Positions 32,967 through 46,879 are shown, numbered from the stretch's first letter. The stretch is 64,000 nt of DNA from Phaffia rhodozyma (GCA_014706385.1 JACGZH010000002.1:744001-808000); one strand, 5' to 3'. A program made the numbers and translations. Notes: generated by a model from the sequence alone, not told the origin.

Positions 32967-35900
32967 ATGGCCACATCCACGTTCCAGGACTCTATACGAT
33001 CGGCGCCCGGTCCTTCCCGATCTGATACTGACGAGTCCAGTCCAAGCAACCCCTCTGGATCATCTTCCCTCTACTCTTATCAACATGGACAGACTCATTT
33101 GACTCCTGATCCTTGGACTATCTCGCCTAGGTCTACCTCTCCTGTAGAACAGCTTATCTTTGTTCAGGCTCAGCATCATTGGAAACCGGACAACCCGACG
33201 TACCTTGGCTTCAGGCGAGGACAGATCATTAGAGTCCACAATAAGGATCCATCTGGCTGGTGGGATGGCGAGCTCGATAGTGTCAGAGGATGGTTCCCCA
33301 GGTCAGTGTTCATTCGTTCAGTCTCTCCTTGGCTCTAGGTTTCTCGTGATCGTCCGACTTCTTCCCTTTACCTTCAGCGGACAATGTCGTCCTCTCCCGC
33401 TCTCGTATTCTTCTCAGAGAGCTTTGTCTAACCTGTCACTTGTCCTTTTCTCGATCCTTTCAGCAACTACGTCCAAGCTATCACTCTGAATACAGAATCG
33501 TTCGTTAGTTCAGTTCGGCGTGCAAATTCGGCGAGCTCCTCATCCAGACTTTCACCAGATACCGCCGGCAGACCATTGTCCTCCTCATCCTCCTCTTCCG
33601 CTTCCTCCTCGACTTCCCCCATCTCCTCTGCTCATCCCCCGGTCCTCAGTCGGCATTCTGAGATGCCTATTTATTCCAGCTCTCCCAAATCCATGTCCAC
33701 CCTACCAATCCTACCACCTCGCTCGTCCGATCGGCGACCTAGCCGTTCACTCGATAGACACGTAGATAGTGCCATGCAGAACGTCAGGCATGGTGGAATC
33801 GAAGCTTCGATCTCTCACGCAATTGCATTGCTACACACTGCCGCTACGGCTGGTCGGGTCTCGGTAAGCCTGTTTTTCTTTTTTGGAGCGAACGTTGTCA
33901 CATCTTGCCTTGCGCTCAATCGTTGTTTCACGTGTAACTTCCTTCATTAGCATTTTCAACCGTCAACGGCCTGCGTGATATCTTCCGTCCGTTCGATTCT
34001 TTCTTCGACCGACTGCCTGAATAAAAAATCTTCCCATCTCAAAGCTTTCCCCATGCTCGCTCGGGGCAGAAGACATATCCTTGCAAATCTCAGTAAACTT
34101 GTCGCTCAAACTAGAACAGCATCTGGCCCCCTGGAATCAGAGGTTGATAGGCCAGAACACGTCATTGCCATGCTCTCCATCGCTCGCAAGCTTCATACCG
34201 AAATCCAGGATTTCCTCCTTGCCGCAATCAAGTGCGGAATCGACATGCCCAAAGCACTGATGGCAGAGGCTACAAGTAGGAAGAACCGACTGGCTGAAGC
34301 CGAAGGGGAAAGCCAGGGTGGCAGCGCGGAAGGTGTAGACCAAACACTCTCCTTGACAGGTCCAACCGATGGGAGATTGGCTATTGATCTTGACCGAACG
34401 CCCAAGCCTCATTCGTCTGGACCTTCTGGATTTCCCGGTCCTGTGTCTCTCAGATCTGGAGGTCTCTTACATACTGAGTTTGATACTGATCGCATTAAGA
34501 GGTCCGAGTCAGACTCGGCCAAAGACGGCCAAGTCGTCGCCGGACTTGGATTCGGTGAGCGAGTGGGTAGTCCTCGGTCGTTCTATCAGGTTAACCAAGA
34601 TCGATTCTCGGCTTCGTTGTTTTCCTCAACTTCAAATGAGCGAGCCCGAGTACTCTCTCAAAGTTCAGCTCTACCGAGTGTCGTTGATCACGTTCATCTA
34701 CTCCATGATGAAGTTGTCTCAATCCTCGCTGCATTCATAGGTCACATACACTTCCATTCAACCACTAGCCACCCTTCATCTCACGCTCACATTCTTGACG
34801 TCGCTCGAACTTGCCTGACAAAGGTGACAGATCTACTAGGTCTGGTTGATACGGTCGCCGCCCAGAAAGAATTCGGAGCAAATCGATCGTTGGCAGAGCG
34901 TAGGGCGCTCGAACACGCAAGATCCGACCTGTTCGAGTCTGTCGACAGCCTCATTTCCTCAGCGCAAAAGATTGCAGCTCTGCCGATGACAGGCCAACCG
35001 TCACAAGGAGTCAAGGGTGAACAAGGAGACCCGTCTGCTAGTGGAGATGAAGGCGAAAAGGTCGAAGATGAGGTCAATCGCAGAACAAGGTTGCTCAATG
35101 AAGCAACTGCGACTGCTCGTTGTGCTGGGGTTTGCAGAGACGAGGTAGAACGATGGGTTCGTCCTTTCACTGATACAACCGCTGGCTCTCGGATGTCATC
35201 TTCGTACTCCCATGACACAGAGGGAGCAGAAGAAGAGGAGGAGGAGGAGGAAGATGAAGAAGATCGAGACGAAGAACAGGATACCGTCAGGCACAATGCA
35301 TCAGGAATATCGGAAGTTGATGAAGATCACTTGAGGCCTCGGATGAAAACCTTATCGATTTTGATGAGGAAAGCGCTCGCCTTAGACAAGATCCGTCGTC
35401 AAAGCGAGGATGAAGATAAGGTAGGGCAGGATTTCAAAGAGTTGCATGAAAGAGAACTCACAGTGAGACCCAGATCCACTGGGCAGCAACCTACAGAGGG
35501 CGAGAGCGAGGAGGAGGGGGAAAGAACCATTGGGAGAGGCAGAAAGACGTCCTCGATGCTCACCGCGAGTTCTAGTTCTGGATCCGGTTTGGGCTCTTCG
35601 CCTTCGCTCTCTCCCATGCCTTTAAAAGCGACGCTAGCCAAAATGCCGATGGGTAAGAAAGAACTGATGAACAGAGCGTCATCGACATCGACCACTGGTT
35701 CGTCTATCTGCTTCGTCATTTAGTTTCGCTCTCGTTGCTTACTTCATGAGGTTTTATATCTTGTCGATCGATGATTAGACTCATTGTCGTTTTCAACAAA
35801 CACCGCAAGCTCCGGTATTCTTCCGACCCCGACCCGATCATCGATTGACTTGCAGTTCTACGATCAACCTTTGATCGGAACGGAAGACTCCACCAGCGAA

Positions 35901-37919
35901 ATAGATGAGGCCGTTCATATGGTCACCCCGGGGTCCAACATACTTTCAAACCAGACGCCTATACCTAAACTCATACAAAGCGCAAAGTCCCGTCCACAAT
36001 CTTCAAACTCTACTTCGACTTCATCGGTCTCCAGCGCCAATAATGATGAGAAGAAACCCTCACTATCTTCAACGACGTCTCTCTCGGTCTTTCCGCTACC
36101 AAATGCACACCGATGGGTTGCAACGCACGATTATCATCCAACTGACCTGGCGCACAACTCGGAAGGACATATCATCGGTGCCACCTTGCCGGCGCTGATC
36201 GAGAAAATGACCCCACTCGAAACAGTCGTCGATCCTAATTTACCCAAGATCTTTTTCTTGACGTTTAGATCGTTCACCTCTCCGCAAGAAGTCGTCGACC
36301 AGCTCGTTAAACGGTTCGATATAGTGCCTCCTTCTGAACTCGTCTCAAATGAACTGATTCAATGGAAGGAAGCCCGAGCAGTACCTGTTCAACTTAGAAT
36401 CTATCAGTTCTTGAGAACTTGGTTAGATACCAATTGGAGGGACGATAGTGATAGGGTTGCGCTGAAAAAAATTAGGCTGTTCGCGGAAGGCCCACTCAAG
36501 CAGGCGTTACCGAACTATACGCCTCGATTGGTGAGATCACTCGAAGCTCGAGAGCAAGCCTTCTCCGAGTCTTTTGCGGCCCCGACGACATTGGAACCGA
36601 CCGGTACCTCTGGATTGATAGGAAGAAAGACGTCGTTCCCGAATCCTATAGTGAATCGGTCTTTGATGAATAACCTTCGATCTCCTACAGCCGTTGTGTC
36701 CATCACGGATTTCGATCCGTTGGAGTTGGCAAGACAGCTGACGGTCGCCGAGTTCAAATTATTCTCAGAGGTCAAACCAGAGGATCTTGTTAAAGTCGGG
36801 ACCGGAAAGGGGAGAAGCATGGGACAAGGTAGTGCGTTGACAGCGATGAGTACGTTTAGCAACCAAGTGTATGTCCCAGGTACTTGTTGTGGTTTCATCT
36901 GTTTTGATGTAAAGCTCACCGGGAGGCAAACCATCGCGGCTTCATCACAGAACGGGCTTTGTATCAGAAACCCTCTTGAACGAGGAAGACCTCAAGAAAC
37001 GAATGGCTCTTATGAAGTTCTTCATCAAGCTCGCCGTACGTTCCTTTTCTGATCTGAGTAGTATTTGTAGCGATTGTTTTCCGGCCGAGCTGATGACTGT
37101 TCGTCTCTTGACAACTTAAAGGCCCGACTGGTTGATCTTCAGAACTTTAGCGCGAGTTATGCAGTCTTGGGCGCACTCAACAGCGCGAGTATCACTCGGT
37201 TGCAAAAGACGTTTGGAGTGAGTTGTTGATCACTTCTCATTTCTATCTTGATCTGTTGCCAAACAGAATGATTCCAGGATCTGATTCAACCTAAACCATC
37301 TTTTCTTCCGAACGCCAGGCGCTATCGACAAAGACGAAAAACACGCTAGCGAGACTTCGAGAATTGTTTGACGTATCTCGAAATCACTCAAACGTACGTC
37401 TGTTCTTCGTCTTCCTCTATCCGCCTGAATGATCAGTTCTCTAATACCTCTGATCCGTCTGTGAGGCATTTTTCAATATAGTATCGGACGCGACTCCGAG
37501 AGACGAACCCTTCCGCTCTGCCTTTCCTAGGGATCGCTCTGACCGACCTTACATTCTGTCAGGATGGAAACCCAGACACTCGACCATCTCCTCAAGCGCC
37601 TGAAAAGATGTTGATCAACTTAGCAAAATACCAAGGGGTTTGGCGGATTGTTAGTGGTGTCCAGAAGTTTCAGGTCCCGTATACATTAGTAGAAGTCCCA
37701 GAGATTCAGACATTCTTGGTCAAAGTTGGTCGCGCTCGGTCTTTGCTACTCTCATCGTAAAAAAAGTCGCTTGGAAGCTGACTCCCTTATCATTGAATCT
37801 CGTACCTTTTTTGACAGGTCCTTGCGGAGAAGGGATCTGTCTCCTTGAATGGATTGTACCGAAAGTCCCTCCGGCTGGAACCTCGGTCAAGCCAGTCGGA
37901 CTCAAGACCAACCGTGTAA
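32967..37919 (+). CDS. CDC25: SH3-domain Ras guanine nucleotide exchange factor, copy 1
   Basis: Cdc25-type activator of Ras at the plasma membrane, feeding cAMP or MAPK signalling. Exons: 32967-33301, 33464-33863, 33951-35697, 35779-36868, 36951-37035, then four or five short ones to the stop at 37917. Domains: SH3 (QLIFVQAQHHWKPDNPTYLG, GWWDGELDSVRGWFP), a long middle region with helices (MLARGRRHILANLSKLVAQT) and an acidic linker, RasGEF-N (HIIGATLPALIEKMTPLETV, KIFFLTFRSFTSPQEVVDQL) and the CDC25 catalytic domain (ITDFDPLELARQLTVAEFKL, NFSASYAVLGALNSASITRL, FLGIALTDLTFCQDGNPDTR, LINLAKYQGVWRIVSGVQKF). Ends SLRLEPRSSQSDSRPTV-stop. All parts are intact. A paralogue with the same layout follows 400 bp downstream. 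Confidence 0.9.
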
Positions 37920-38319
37920 CCTCTGCTACCGTTCCAACACATCTGTGTTTGTGGAAATGTCTCTCTAGATTTCGTCCCGGTCATCTTCTATCGTATCTTA
38001 TCTTATCTTGTCATATTGCTCGTGTCAAAACATACCAATCCCAGAATTCTGCTTATACGATGGGTCGGGGTTATATAATTCCACTAATTCTGGTCCTGAT
38101 GCATGACTCGCTATTGCGGCGTGTCCATGTTTGGTGTTTGGAGCTGGATCCTTTGTTCCTGGGTGCCTTCTAACCAGGATGTTTAAGAAAACAAGCTGAT
38201 GGCCTTGCTTTTCTTTATTTAGATGGGCTGATTTTGAAAACATTTGACCTTCTTCTCTTTTTCCCTCCTTCTTTCCGTCTCTTCTTTATCCTAACAAGCT
38301 GATCGAACCAGTCTCGACC
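37920..38319. other. Spacer between the RasGEF paralogues
   Basis: 400 bp holding copy 1's 3' end and copy 2's promoter. Contains a short (TATCT)n-like run near 37990-38008. No gene seen. Confidence 0.55.
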
Positions 38320-41300
38320 ATGACATCTCGATCCTCTTACTTTTCCAGACGTTCTCGAGCTCCACCTCCTCTTGAATTAGCAGTGAAACCTGATTCTGCT
38401 TGTGCTTCAGTCATCGTGTCCACTTCAGATGCTCCATCCATAGTTTCTCCTCCATCGTCCGTACCTGCGGCCGATCTCCCGGTTGCTCAGATGTCTCTCG
38501 CCGCTGGTTCTGCGAAGATGAACACGTCGAACCATGCCAAAAGCCGGCATCAGAGACCGAGCACACCTAGAATTGGTCTCGATTCATCATTCTCACCACC
38601 GTTGCTAGCATCTTTTGTACCGACATCAATAGCGTCAGACAGTGTGTCTACGAGACCGGCCTTTGGTCAGTCGAGTCTTTCATGCTCGTTAACAGGAACA
38701 TTTGAAACAGGCTATCGATCGGTCGCCAATCGTCCAGGCACCGCACCTGCCAATGTTCAAACGGCTTCCAGTACGGCTGCGATGAATTCAGGAACCGCGC
38801 CACCGCCTTTACCGGCGATAGTATTGGTGGAAGCGTTGCATGATTGGATATCTGAAGATCCGACGTATTTAATTTTTAAAAAGGGTCAGACGATCAGGGT
38901 CTTCAACAAGGCTCCCTCAGGGTGGTGGGACGGAGAAATATTGGCAGATGGAAAGAGAGGGTGGTTCCCAAGGTAAGACTGCTTCTTTACTTGAAAAGAA
39001 CATGGCAAAATGTACAGCGTCGATATGTGGTATTAAATCATTTTGGGGATTATGTCTCAAGTAATTACGTGACCGGTATCAGTCCGAGCAAGGCAGCTCG
39101 AGTAATGAGTGCTCACAAACAACCTGATCAAGTGAGTTTTTGCTCTTCAAGTATATGCGCTAGTGGAATGTTTTAACGGATGTAATGCAGACATTGATAC
39201 TCATCTTTGATCCAGAATCCACCTCCCGACGGTGACCTTGCAACGTCATCCCATAAGTCTACCGTTTCTTGCGGCAGCTCGTCTTTGTCGTCTGCATCGT
39301 CCTGTGAAACCAACAGCCGTTCGTCACCATCGTCCATTGCTCTTCAAGCAGGCCCTTCATCCCAGCAATTTTCCCAAAAGGAGGTAAATCAAGTTTTGGA
39401 TCCCATCGTTCATGCTGTTTCACTCCTGTTTGACGCGGCCACGGCAGGAAGAACATCGGTTAGTCCAAGACCTATAGCTGCGGCTCCATCTTTTAAACAG
39501 TATCCTCGTCTGATTGAGCCGCATATGGTTTGACAGCATTTCAGACCGTCCACATCCTGCGTCAACACCTCTGTGCGATCTATGCTCTCCATAATGGATT
39601 GCTTCAATAAGGAATCTGATTCGATGAGGAAATATCCGTCTCTTGCCCGAGCCCGAAAAAAAATTCACCAAACGCAACACAAAATGGTGGCTCACCAGGA
39701 AAAGGCATCTGCCAAGACAACGGATGAATCTACGCGAGAACTCGAGATTGAAAATATGCTATCGATGGCTCGAAAGTTGCTCTCCGATGTCGAGCAGTTC
39801 CTTCGAACGGCGGCGGATTGTGGTATCAAGATACCGGAGAGACGAAAGTCCGAGTCGTTTATCTCCGCTTCCGAAGATGAGGAAATTAAAGAAGGGCCGC
39901 ATATAGTAGCTCAGACCAACCGTAATACTGGAGAAGGGTTCTCTGGTCAACAGTCGGCTCTTCGAATAGGACTCCCCGCGAAGATCTCTTGGCAACCCTC
40001 TTTCACACAAGAGCGCCCTGAGTTGTTGTCCACCAGGACGCAGAGCATTTTATCTGGATCCTTTAGAGGAAGGTCTCGTAGTCTTGGACAAACATCCAGC
40101 GCTTCTGGTTTGATTCTCAATGAAGAAGAAACTCGTCAGCCCGCTGTTTCACTTCTATCACTCTTTGCACCTGTCTCCTCTCCAGCCCCTCCTTCAAGAT
40201 TCAACTCGATCTCGTCGACAAGCTCATCAAGTTTTTCCCTTGAATCATCTAAGAATTCCTCTCAGGCTCTGGCTTCTGCTCCCGTTTCTGCTTCCGGGTT
40301 TTTCCTGGCTGCCAATATCATCACTCAGGTTCTCAGCTTACACGAAGAAGTTGTGACCAGCTTAGCAGCTCTAATTGGCCATACCCACTTTCATTCGATC
40401 CGTAATTATCCTTCAAATCAAGCACACCTTTTGGAAGCTACTCAAACTTGTCTCGATAAGGCAACTTCTCTTCTCTCCCTCATCCTCTCCATCGCTTCGA
40501 GCCCGGAGGTCCAAAGAAAGAGACCAATGGGTGATGTTCGAAATCTTCATGAGTCAGGCAATCGGCTCTCCTATGCTGTCGACCATTTGATTGCTTCAGC
40601 CAGAAAACCCCTGCCTTCCTCCAGTTCTAGCGCAGACGCCGACGTTGATGATACTGAAGAGGTAGGCCAGAAAGTGGCCCTCCTCCACGCTGTCACCGAG
40701 GCAGTTGAATCTGCGGGACTCTGTAAGAATTTGGCCGAGCAATGTGTTGCACCACTTGTTCAAGACAAGCAGGCCGTCTGGATCCTGGTCAAGTCTTGTT
40801 TGCCTTGGATTGAGACGAGTGCAGTCAAAAACAAGGGGTCTGAAATTGAGCCTTTCGAGGGAGCTTTGTCAGAACAACAACAGTCGAGCGATCTTGGTAA
40901 AATCAAGGCTATTGATGAGAAGGCGCAGGAGGAGACAGTCGTAGGAAAAGCCGTCTCTGCTTGGAACAGCCAATGTACTATCAACCCTAGTGCTTTCGAC
41001 TCTGTTGGACTTGGCATTGTGGGCATTATCAAAGATAGTAACGAAGGGCGCGCACAATCATCCTTGTTAATGACGCCGATCAGACCGAGATCATCTTCAC
41101 TTTCTCATGTACGTTTCAAGGAAAGGGATCACTACGGTGATTATGACCAGATACCTTCAATGCCCTCTCTGCGTGAGTCAAATTTAGCTTTAGGGTTTCA
41201 CCAGGTTCCGACCGTTGTTGATTGACTTGATTTGGCTCTGAATTTGCTGACAAAAAAACAGGATCTATGTCCGTGATAGATACCACGAGTTTAGATTCAA

Positions 41301-43252
41301 CATTATCCACCCCTCGGGTGTCTTTCGATTCACCACATCGGCCACCATTAATCCGGATTGAATCTTCTCAGAGCCCTCCCAGACTCCTGGATGTATCCTG
41401 CCCAGATGTTTCTTTCCGACAGTATCATGCCTCTACCGCATCTGCCAAGCTAAACACTCCGACGGGCGTGCTTCGTTCTCGGTCTTTGACCACCGTTGCT
41501 ACTCAATCTACTAGGACATCTGTCCGGTATGTAGAGCGAAATGAAACTGGTCCGGCTGACTTTGTGCTCAATCCAGAGGGTCAAATCATCGGTGCTACTC
41601 TACCGGATTTAGTGGACAAACTCATATCAAACAGTTCAACAGTTGGCTCAGAGCTCGCTCAAGTTTTCTTTCTCACTTTTCGGATGTTTACTACTCCTCA
41701 GGAGCTCGTTTCCCTTCTCCTTCATCGGTTTGATATGAAACGACCTTCGCTTGATTCATTGGAGAGTGAAGAAAACCAACAATCATCACAGACCCAGAAT
41801 GTTGTTCTTATCCGACTGAGGATCCTGCTGTTTCTCAAAGCTTGGTTAGATACGCACTGGAGAAATGAGGTTGATCACGTCGTGTTACCCAATCTTCATG
41901 CCTTTGCCCGAGGAGTCTTTAATCCTGCCCTTTCGAGCCACGCTCTTCAGGTAATGGCTTCCGTTGAGTTTCGATCTAGTTCCCCCGAATACAAAGGTCA
42001 AAGACTTGCGTCAACATCCACCCAACAACCTTCATCAATTGATAGCCCTCCTGAAGACCTTGTTCCTCCCCCTCCGCTCCTCGTCAGCCGATCGTTGTTC
42101 CACTATCTTAAATCGAATAACCCGACAATCCAAGTGACTGATTTTGATCCTCTGGAGCTTGCGAGGCAACTCACGTTGATGGAGTTTGGACTGTTTAAGC
42201 AGGTCAGAATGAAAGATTTGTTGGAGTTTGGAAAAAATACATCCCCTGCACTGGTGGCGATGAGCACATTTCATACTCAAGTGTAGGTCTCTCTCACCTG
42301 CCGATTGATAGATTGATTTTTTCTGATTGACACCTCCGACTCGTGTTCAATACTTCTACAGGACTGGATATATTTCGGAAGCCATCTTGAATGAAGCCGA
42401 CGCCAAGAAACGAGCAACGGTTGTCAAGTACTTCATCAAGCTCGCCGTCAGTCTTTTCTTCACATCTGCATATGAAACATCAAGGTACTGAGTATGGTTG
42501 TTGATATCGTTCAATAGACTCGCCTGACGGATGTGCAAAATTTTAGTGCTGCCTACGCCATTTTGGGCGCGTTCAACAGTGCTAGCGTCGCCCGATTGAA
42601 AAAGACATTCGAGGTACGATATAGTTCGAAGATTTCTCATACATGATTTGGCCGTCACAGATCCATTTTTTTACGCAGTTTTGAACTTTTTACTTCATAA
42701 AGGCTTTATCAACAAAGACGAAGGATTCACTAGCTGTTCTACAAGACTTGTTCAATGTCTCTCGGAATTCTATAAACGTTCGTCGAGTCTTGATCTCTAT
42801 GACGTTTGTGTACCAAAAGTCTTTCGTCTCCTCATCGTTGTGTTCTGGCCGGTCGCTACACAGTACCGCACCCGACTCCGTGAAACTGTCCCTCCTGCGC
42901 TTCCTTACCTGGGCGCCGTACTATCAGACCTAACGATGTGCGCAGAAGGAAACCCAGCAACGCGACCTGCACCATACTCATCATCTCGACCATTAATCAA
43001 CCTTGCAAAATACCATGCTCTATGGAGAATCATCAGTGCAGTTGAACCATACCAAACTCCCTTCACGTTTATTGAGGTCCCAGAAATTCAGGTGTTCTTG
43101 TCGAAAGTGAGCCTCCAGTTCTTGATTTGCCTTGTTCTCGTCCTTCAATATTGCTGACAAATGAACTGGTGTGGGAGTAGTCATTGGCGAAAAAAGAGCT
43201 TGATGATCCGATAGACCTATACGAGCGATCCCTAAGACTTGAACCTCGATAG
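38320..43252 (+). CDS. SH3-domain Ras guanine nucleotide exchange factor, copy 2
   Basis: Tandem paralogue of copy 1. Exons: 38320-38972, 39062-39131, 39216-39458, 39537-41172, 41262-42282, 42362-42446, 42518-42613, 42703-42777, 42864-43106, 43181-43252; all phases agree. SH3: IVLVEALHDWISEDPTYLIF, PSGWWDGEILADGKRGWFP. Middle: RPSTSCVNTSVRSMLSIMDC, parallel to copy 1. RasGEF-N: QIIGATLPDLVDKLISNSST, QVFFLTFRMFTTPQELVSLL. Catalytic: VTDFDPLELARQLTLMEFGL, NFSAAYAILGAFNSASVARL, YLGAVLSDLTMCAEGNPATR, INLAKYHALWRIISAVEPYQ. Ends YERSLRLEPR-stop, shorter than copy 1. The first 180 residues before the SH3 are unrelated to copy 1 and longer. No disabling change seen. Confidence 0.9.
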
Positions 43253-43781
43253 TTCGTGAATAAATAAAGAATCTGAATGTCATGGGATTCAACTTTGACT
43301 AGAAGCAAACCGAAAAGTCCAGAATTGTTTTGTCTGATTTCCCTGACTGAAGAGATAGAGTATGCATAAACGGAGAACGATAGTAGCTGAAATGATCAGT
43401 ACTTCCAAGATTGTATGGATGTACTTGGATAGGTAGCAAGAAGTCAGGTGTATTGATCGTAGAGTGGGAATCGGGAGACAAGAGAACCTTGGACGCAATA
43501 GGCAAGAAGGATAACGATGGGACAGAACACTACGAAAAACAATGGAGAACAACAAGGAGACGAACAAGAAAATTGAGAGAGAATTTAAAAACATAAATTA
43601 AAATGGATGAATGAACGGATGGATGCAGGCAATGATGAAGACATATGATGAGACAAAAAAAGTAAAATAAAAGCAACCGAAACGTAATGAAAGAGGGAAA
43701 CAGAAGACGAATAATTCTAAGTAACATTTTGAATTCTGACTTTGGCAAATGCTGGTCACGAAGCAGAGCGCAGTTGCTTCA
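43253..43781. other. Intergenic between convergent genes
   Basis: 3' flanks of RasGEF copy 2 (+) and GRR1 (-). Purine-rich on the plus strand; frames are short and not protein-like. Confidence 0.55.
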
Positions 43782-46700
43782 TTAAACAGAGTGAACATGA
43801 CGATTGTCAATATAGAAGGATGATGGAATAAAGACAAAAGACAGGAGAACAGAGGGAAAAGCTTGAGGACGAACGTTCTGTTGACCGGGTAAAGGACTTG
43901 GCTCATCTTCTAGCGAGCTGAACGCAGAGGAAGTGGGTGACGGTGCGGGTGGAACGTGATATAACGTTGATAAGTAGTTTCGCAAAGCGATGACTCCGTC
44001 TCCAGAGTAGACGCAGAATGCGGCTCTTTGGTGCGAGTTGAAGTCCTATCTCACCACCATCATCATTAAAAAAAAAAGATAAAAAAAAAGATAAATGAAT
44101 TGTCAAACGTTGAGTTTGGGCTTATAAGTATCAGATTTGAGAAGAGAAATCGAAAGACGCACAGCAGGCGGAGGTCGGCGAAAACGCTGTAGATCAGCTT
44201 TTCGGAACGACGGTACGCCCGTCAAACTCAAATGAGTCAGCCTCGGTAGGTTTCTCAGTAGGTAATAGATGGCCTCGACAGAAATTTCCTCGCAGTATGA
44301 AAGATGAATTCTTTCAAGAGAGGACGGTCGTTCAACAAGGGCGTGGATGGCTTGATCTGTCAGTTTGGCCACCTATCAACATTTCCGTTCGACCAATTGA
44401 ATGACAATGAGGGATCAGTAGAGCACCTGTTTTCTATGTCGATATAGTGATAGGGACGTACTCGGACAAGACCGATTCGACGAAGTTTTGTCAATTGGGA
44501 TAGCTCGATAACACTCATATCCGTAAGTTCAGGACAGCCTGAGCGTGTGCGGGTAAGAAAGAGACAAAATATGAGCCGATCATCAATCTCAGCGAGCTCG
44601 TCCGGATAAGAATGGGAAACTCACAAGCAAAATCTACATATCTAAGACGTGTACACGATCTAGCCAGTCTCGAAACCGCTGCATCTGTGATTCTGTGGAA
44701 CAGAGATCAAAGAGAAAATCAGCCGCGCCATTTTCGAAAGACAATACTTCTTATAAGAGCTGATATGCTGAAAGCAGGGACAGACCTGAAGCAATGAGCC
44801 ATATGTAACTGATGCAAACTTCTTCCGAGTGTACAGATAGAAAACAAACTCTGATCTGTCAACTCTGGACATTTTGCTAATACTAAACTCCTCAACATTG
44901 GTGCATTCGTCACTATTGCGTCAACGGCTGCGTCCGTAATGGAAGCACATGATGTCAGATCGAGGACCCTCAGATGGTCAAAAGGCTTTAACCAATGTGG
45001 AGGTGGTTGGATCCCGAACATGATTCTTGGTCCTGGCGGAGGAACAACTTCGAACGAGGCAGTCTCATAAGAATAAGCTCCGTAGACCGTCTCGTCAGGA
45101 TAGATCGGACGGGGTGTTGGTGGATGAAGCGAGCGAGGTGGGTATTCTATTGTAGAAAGCCGGAATGGGCGATCCAGAACTGAAGGAGATGAAGCCGAGA
45201 TCGAGAGCGGAGGAGACAAATATGGGAATCCAGCATCGGTAATCTTGGGACAGGATGCCAGGCGAAGCTCTCGAAGGTGGAGACAGCATAGCCAAAACTC
45301 TCGAATAGAGACGGCGGTTATGTTTGGATTCTCATCCAAGTCGACTTCCAGGAGGAGGAAGCAATTTCTAGCGAGGAGAACGACTGAGGCGTCTGTTACT
45401 TTTGTGCATTTTACCAATTTGATCTGAATTTCCACGAACAACCACCGGCATGAATTAGCACCCATATTGCACAAGACTTAACCACACATATCTATATGCA
45501 AACAGAAAGACTTACTCTTCTCAATGATCGACAATTCTGAGCAATTGCAGTCACCCCAACATCCGTTACCTTATTGCACCCATTCAGATTTAACCCCTGT
45601 AGTTTCAGACAGCCCATCGCTATCCCTCTCAATGCGGCGTCCCCTATGTTTTTGACCATTGAGAGATCCAGTGCGACAAGGGCATTCAACTTCAACCCCA
45701 AGACCATGCCGACCATCGAGTCTCCCAAAAGTGAACAACCTGTCAAGGTCAACCTGTCCAACCGGCTGCAACCTCTAAGTCGGAACAACGTATCGTCCGT
45801 GACGTCTGCCAGAAAGTTTGATAAATTGATCCGACGGACATACGACGCGTAAGGGTATGTCGGTCGGTCGATTTTTGTTGGGACACGAAGGGGTACTATG
45901 CCAGGGACCAACATTGATTCCGGACCTGATCTGTTTAATCCTAGTCTATCGGGCTCTTGGTCCTCGTCCTCGTCCTCGTCCTCACTGTCTTCGTCACCAA
46001 GAGATGTCGTTTGAAGCGAGAGATTTTTAAATTCGTCTGGCGCTAATTGGGGTCCTGGATCAAGCACATTGAGGAATGTGCAGAAATCTCGATAAGTTCG
46101 GAATGTGGGTTTGCTCCACAGATTCTCAACTGCTATGGAGGCGAACAACCGACAGACGGTGACGCATCGCTTCAAGTCAGGAGTCGACAAGAATTTAACT
46201 ATCTGTGTTGCCGTTCATATCAAAAGAAACACGCATGAGCACATGCACGTGAGCATACAATCCTTCTCTTGCCTTCCTTCCTCTCCTCTCTTCTCTGTTG
46301 ATACAACCATGGAAGCGGAAAGAAGAACAAAACAAGAGGAGAACGTACATGTAGCCAAACATCTAAAGGCAAGACATCCAGCATGTTTCTCGGCAGGACT
46401 TTTTCTTTGAGTTTCCCAGGTTCTCTCCCACCCAGACCTATACCTGATCCAGATCCAGATCCAGAAGTCAAGGCAGACGATCTCTGATATTGACCTTCTT
46501 TCATCCTCCAAGATCCATCTCTTCTGGAACCTACACCTGTAGTTGTATTCGATCCCGAGCCCGAACCTGAACCTCCGAGCAACAGTCGCCTTTCCGCTCC
46601 TCGCGTTCCTCCGTTCCTCCCTCGACCTACACCTACTAAACCACCAGTAGCGGAAGATTCGCCCTCCTCTTCCTCTTCCTCTTCTTCTCCGTCAGATCCT

Positions 46701-46879
46701 CCTGAAACAGATGTCGAGGGTGAGTGGATCCTGCCGTTCCCTATCCCTATTGCTCCGTCGAGGTTGAGACCGAGGTTGAGGCTCGAACTAGAGACGTGAG
46801 AGTCCCCGGCGGTGTTTACGTGAAAGGTAGGCTGGGATTGGAGATAGGCTACGAAACCTGCTGTCGACGAGTTCTTCAT
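43782..46879 (-). CDS. GRR1: F-box/LRR protein Grr1
   Basis: Substrate receptor of an SCF ubiquitin ligase, linked in yeasts to glucose sensing and cyclin turnover. From ATG 46879: a Gly/Ser/Asp-rich low-complexity start, then the F-box (LPRNMLDVLPLDVWLH, next exon CVTVCRLFASIAVENLWSKP). Leucine-rich repeats follow across exons: CSRLDRLTLTGCSLLGDSMV, LVALDLSMVKNIGDAALRGI, LQGLNLNGCNKVTDVGVTAI, LRELRLASCPKITDAGFPYL, HLRVLDLTSCASITDAAVDA, LRSLVLAKCPELTDQSLFSI, LERIHLSYCEEISVEAIYYL. Using the GTGCGT donor near 44164 to the acceptor at about 44051 gives FNSHQRAAFCVYSGDGVIAL, the Grr1-type C-terminal motif, ending at 43782. Without that splice the frame stops after PKLNV at about 44103. The family motif favours the spliced form. 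Confidence 0.88.
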
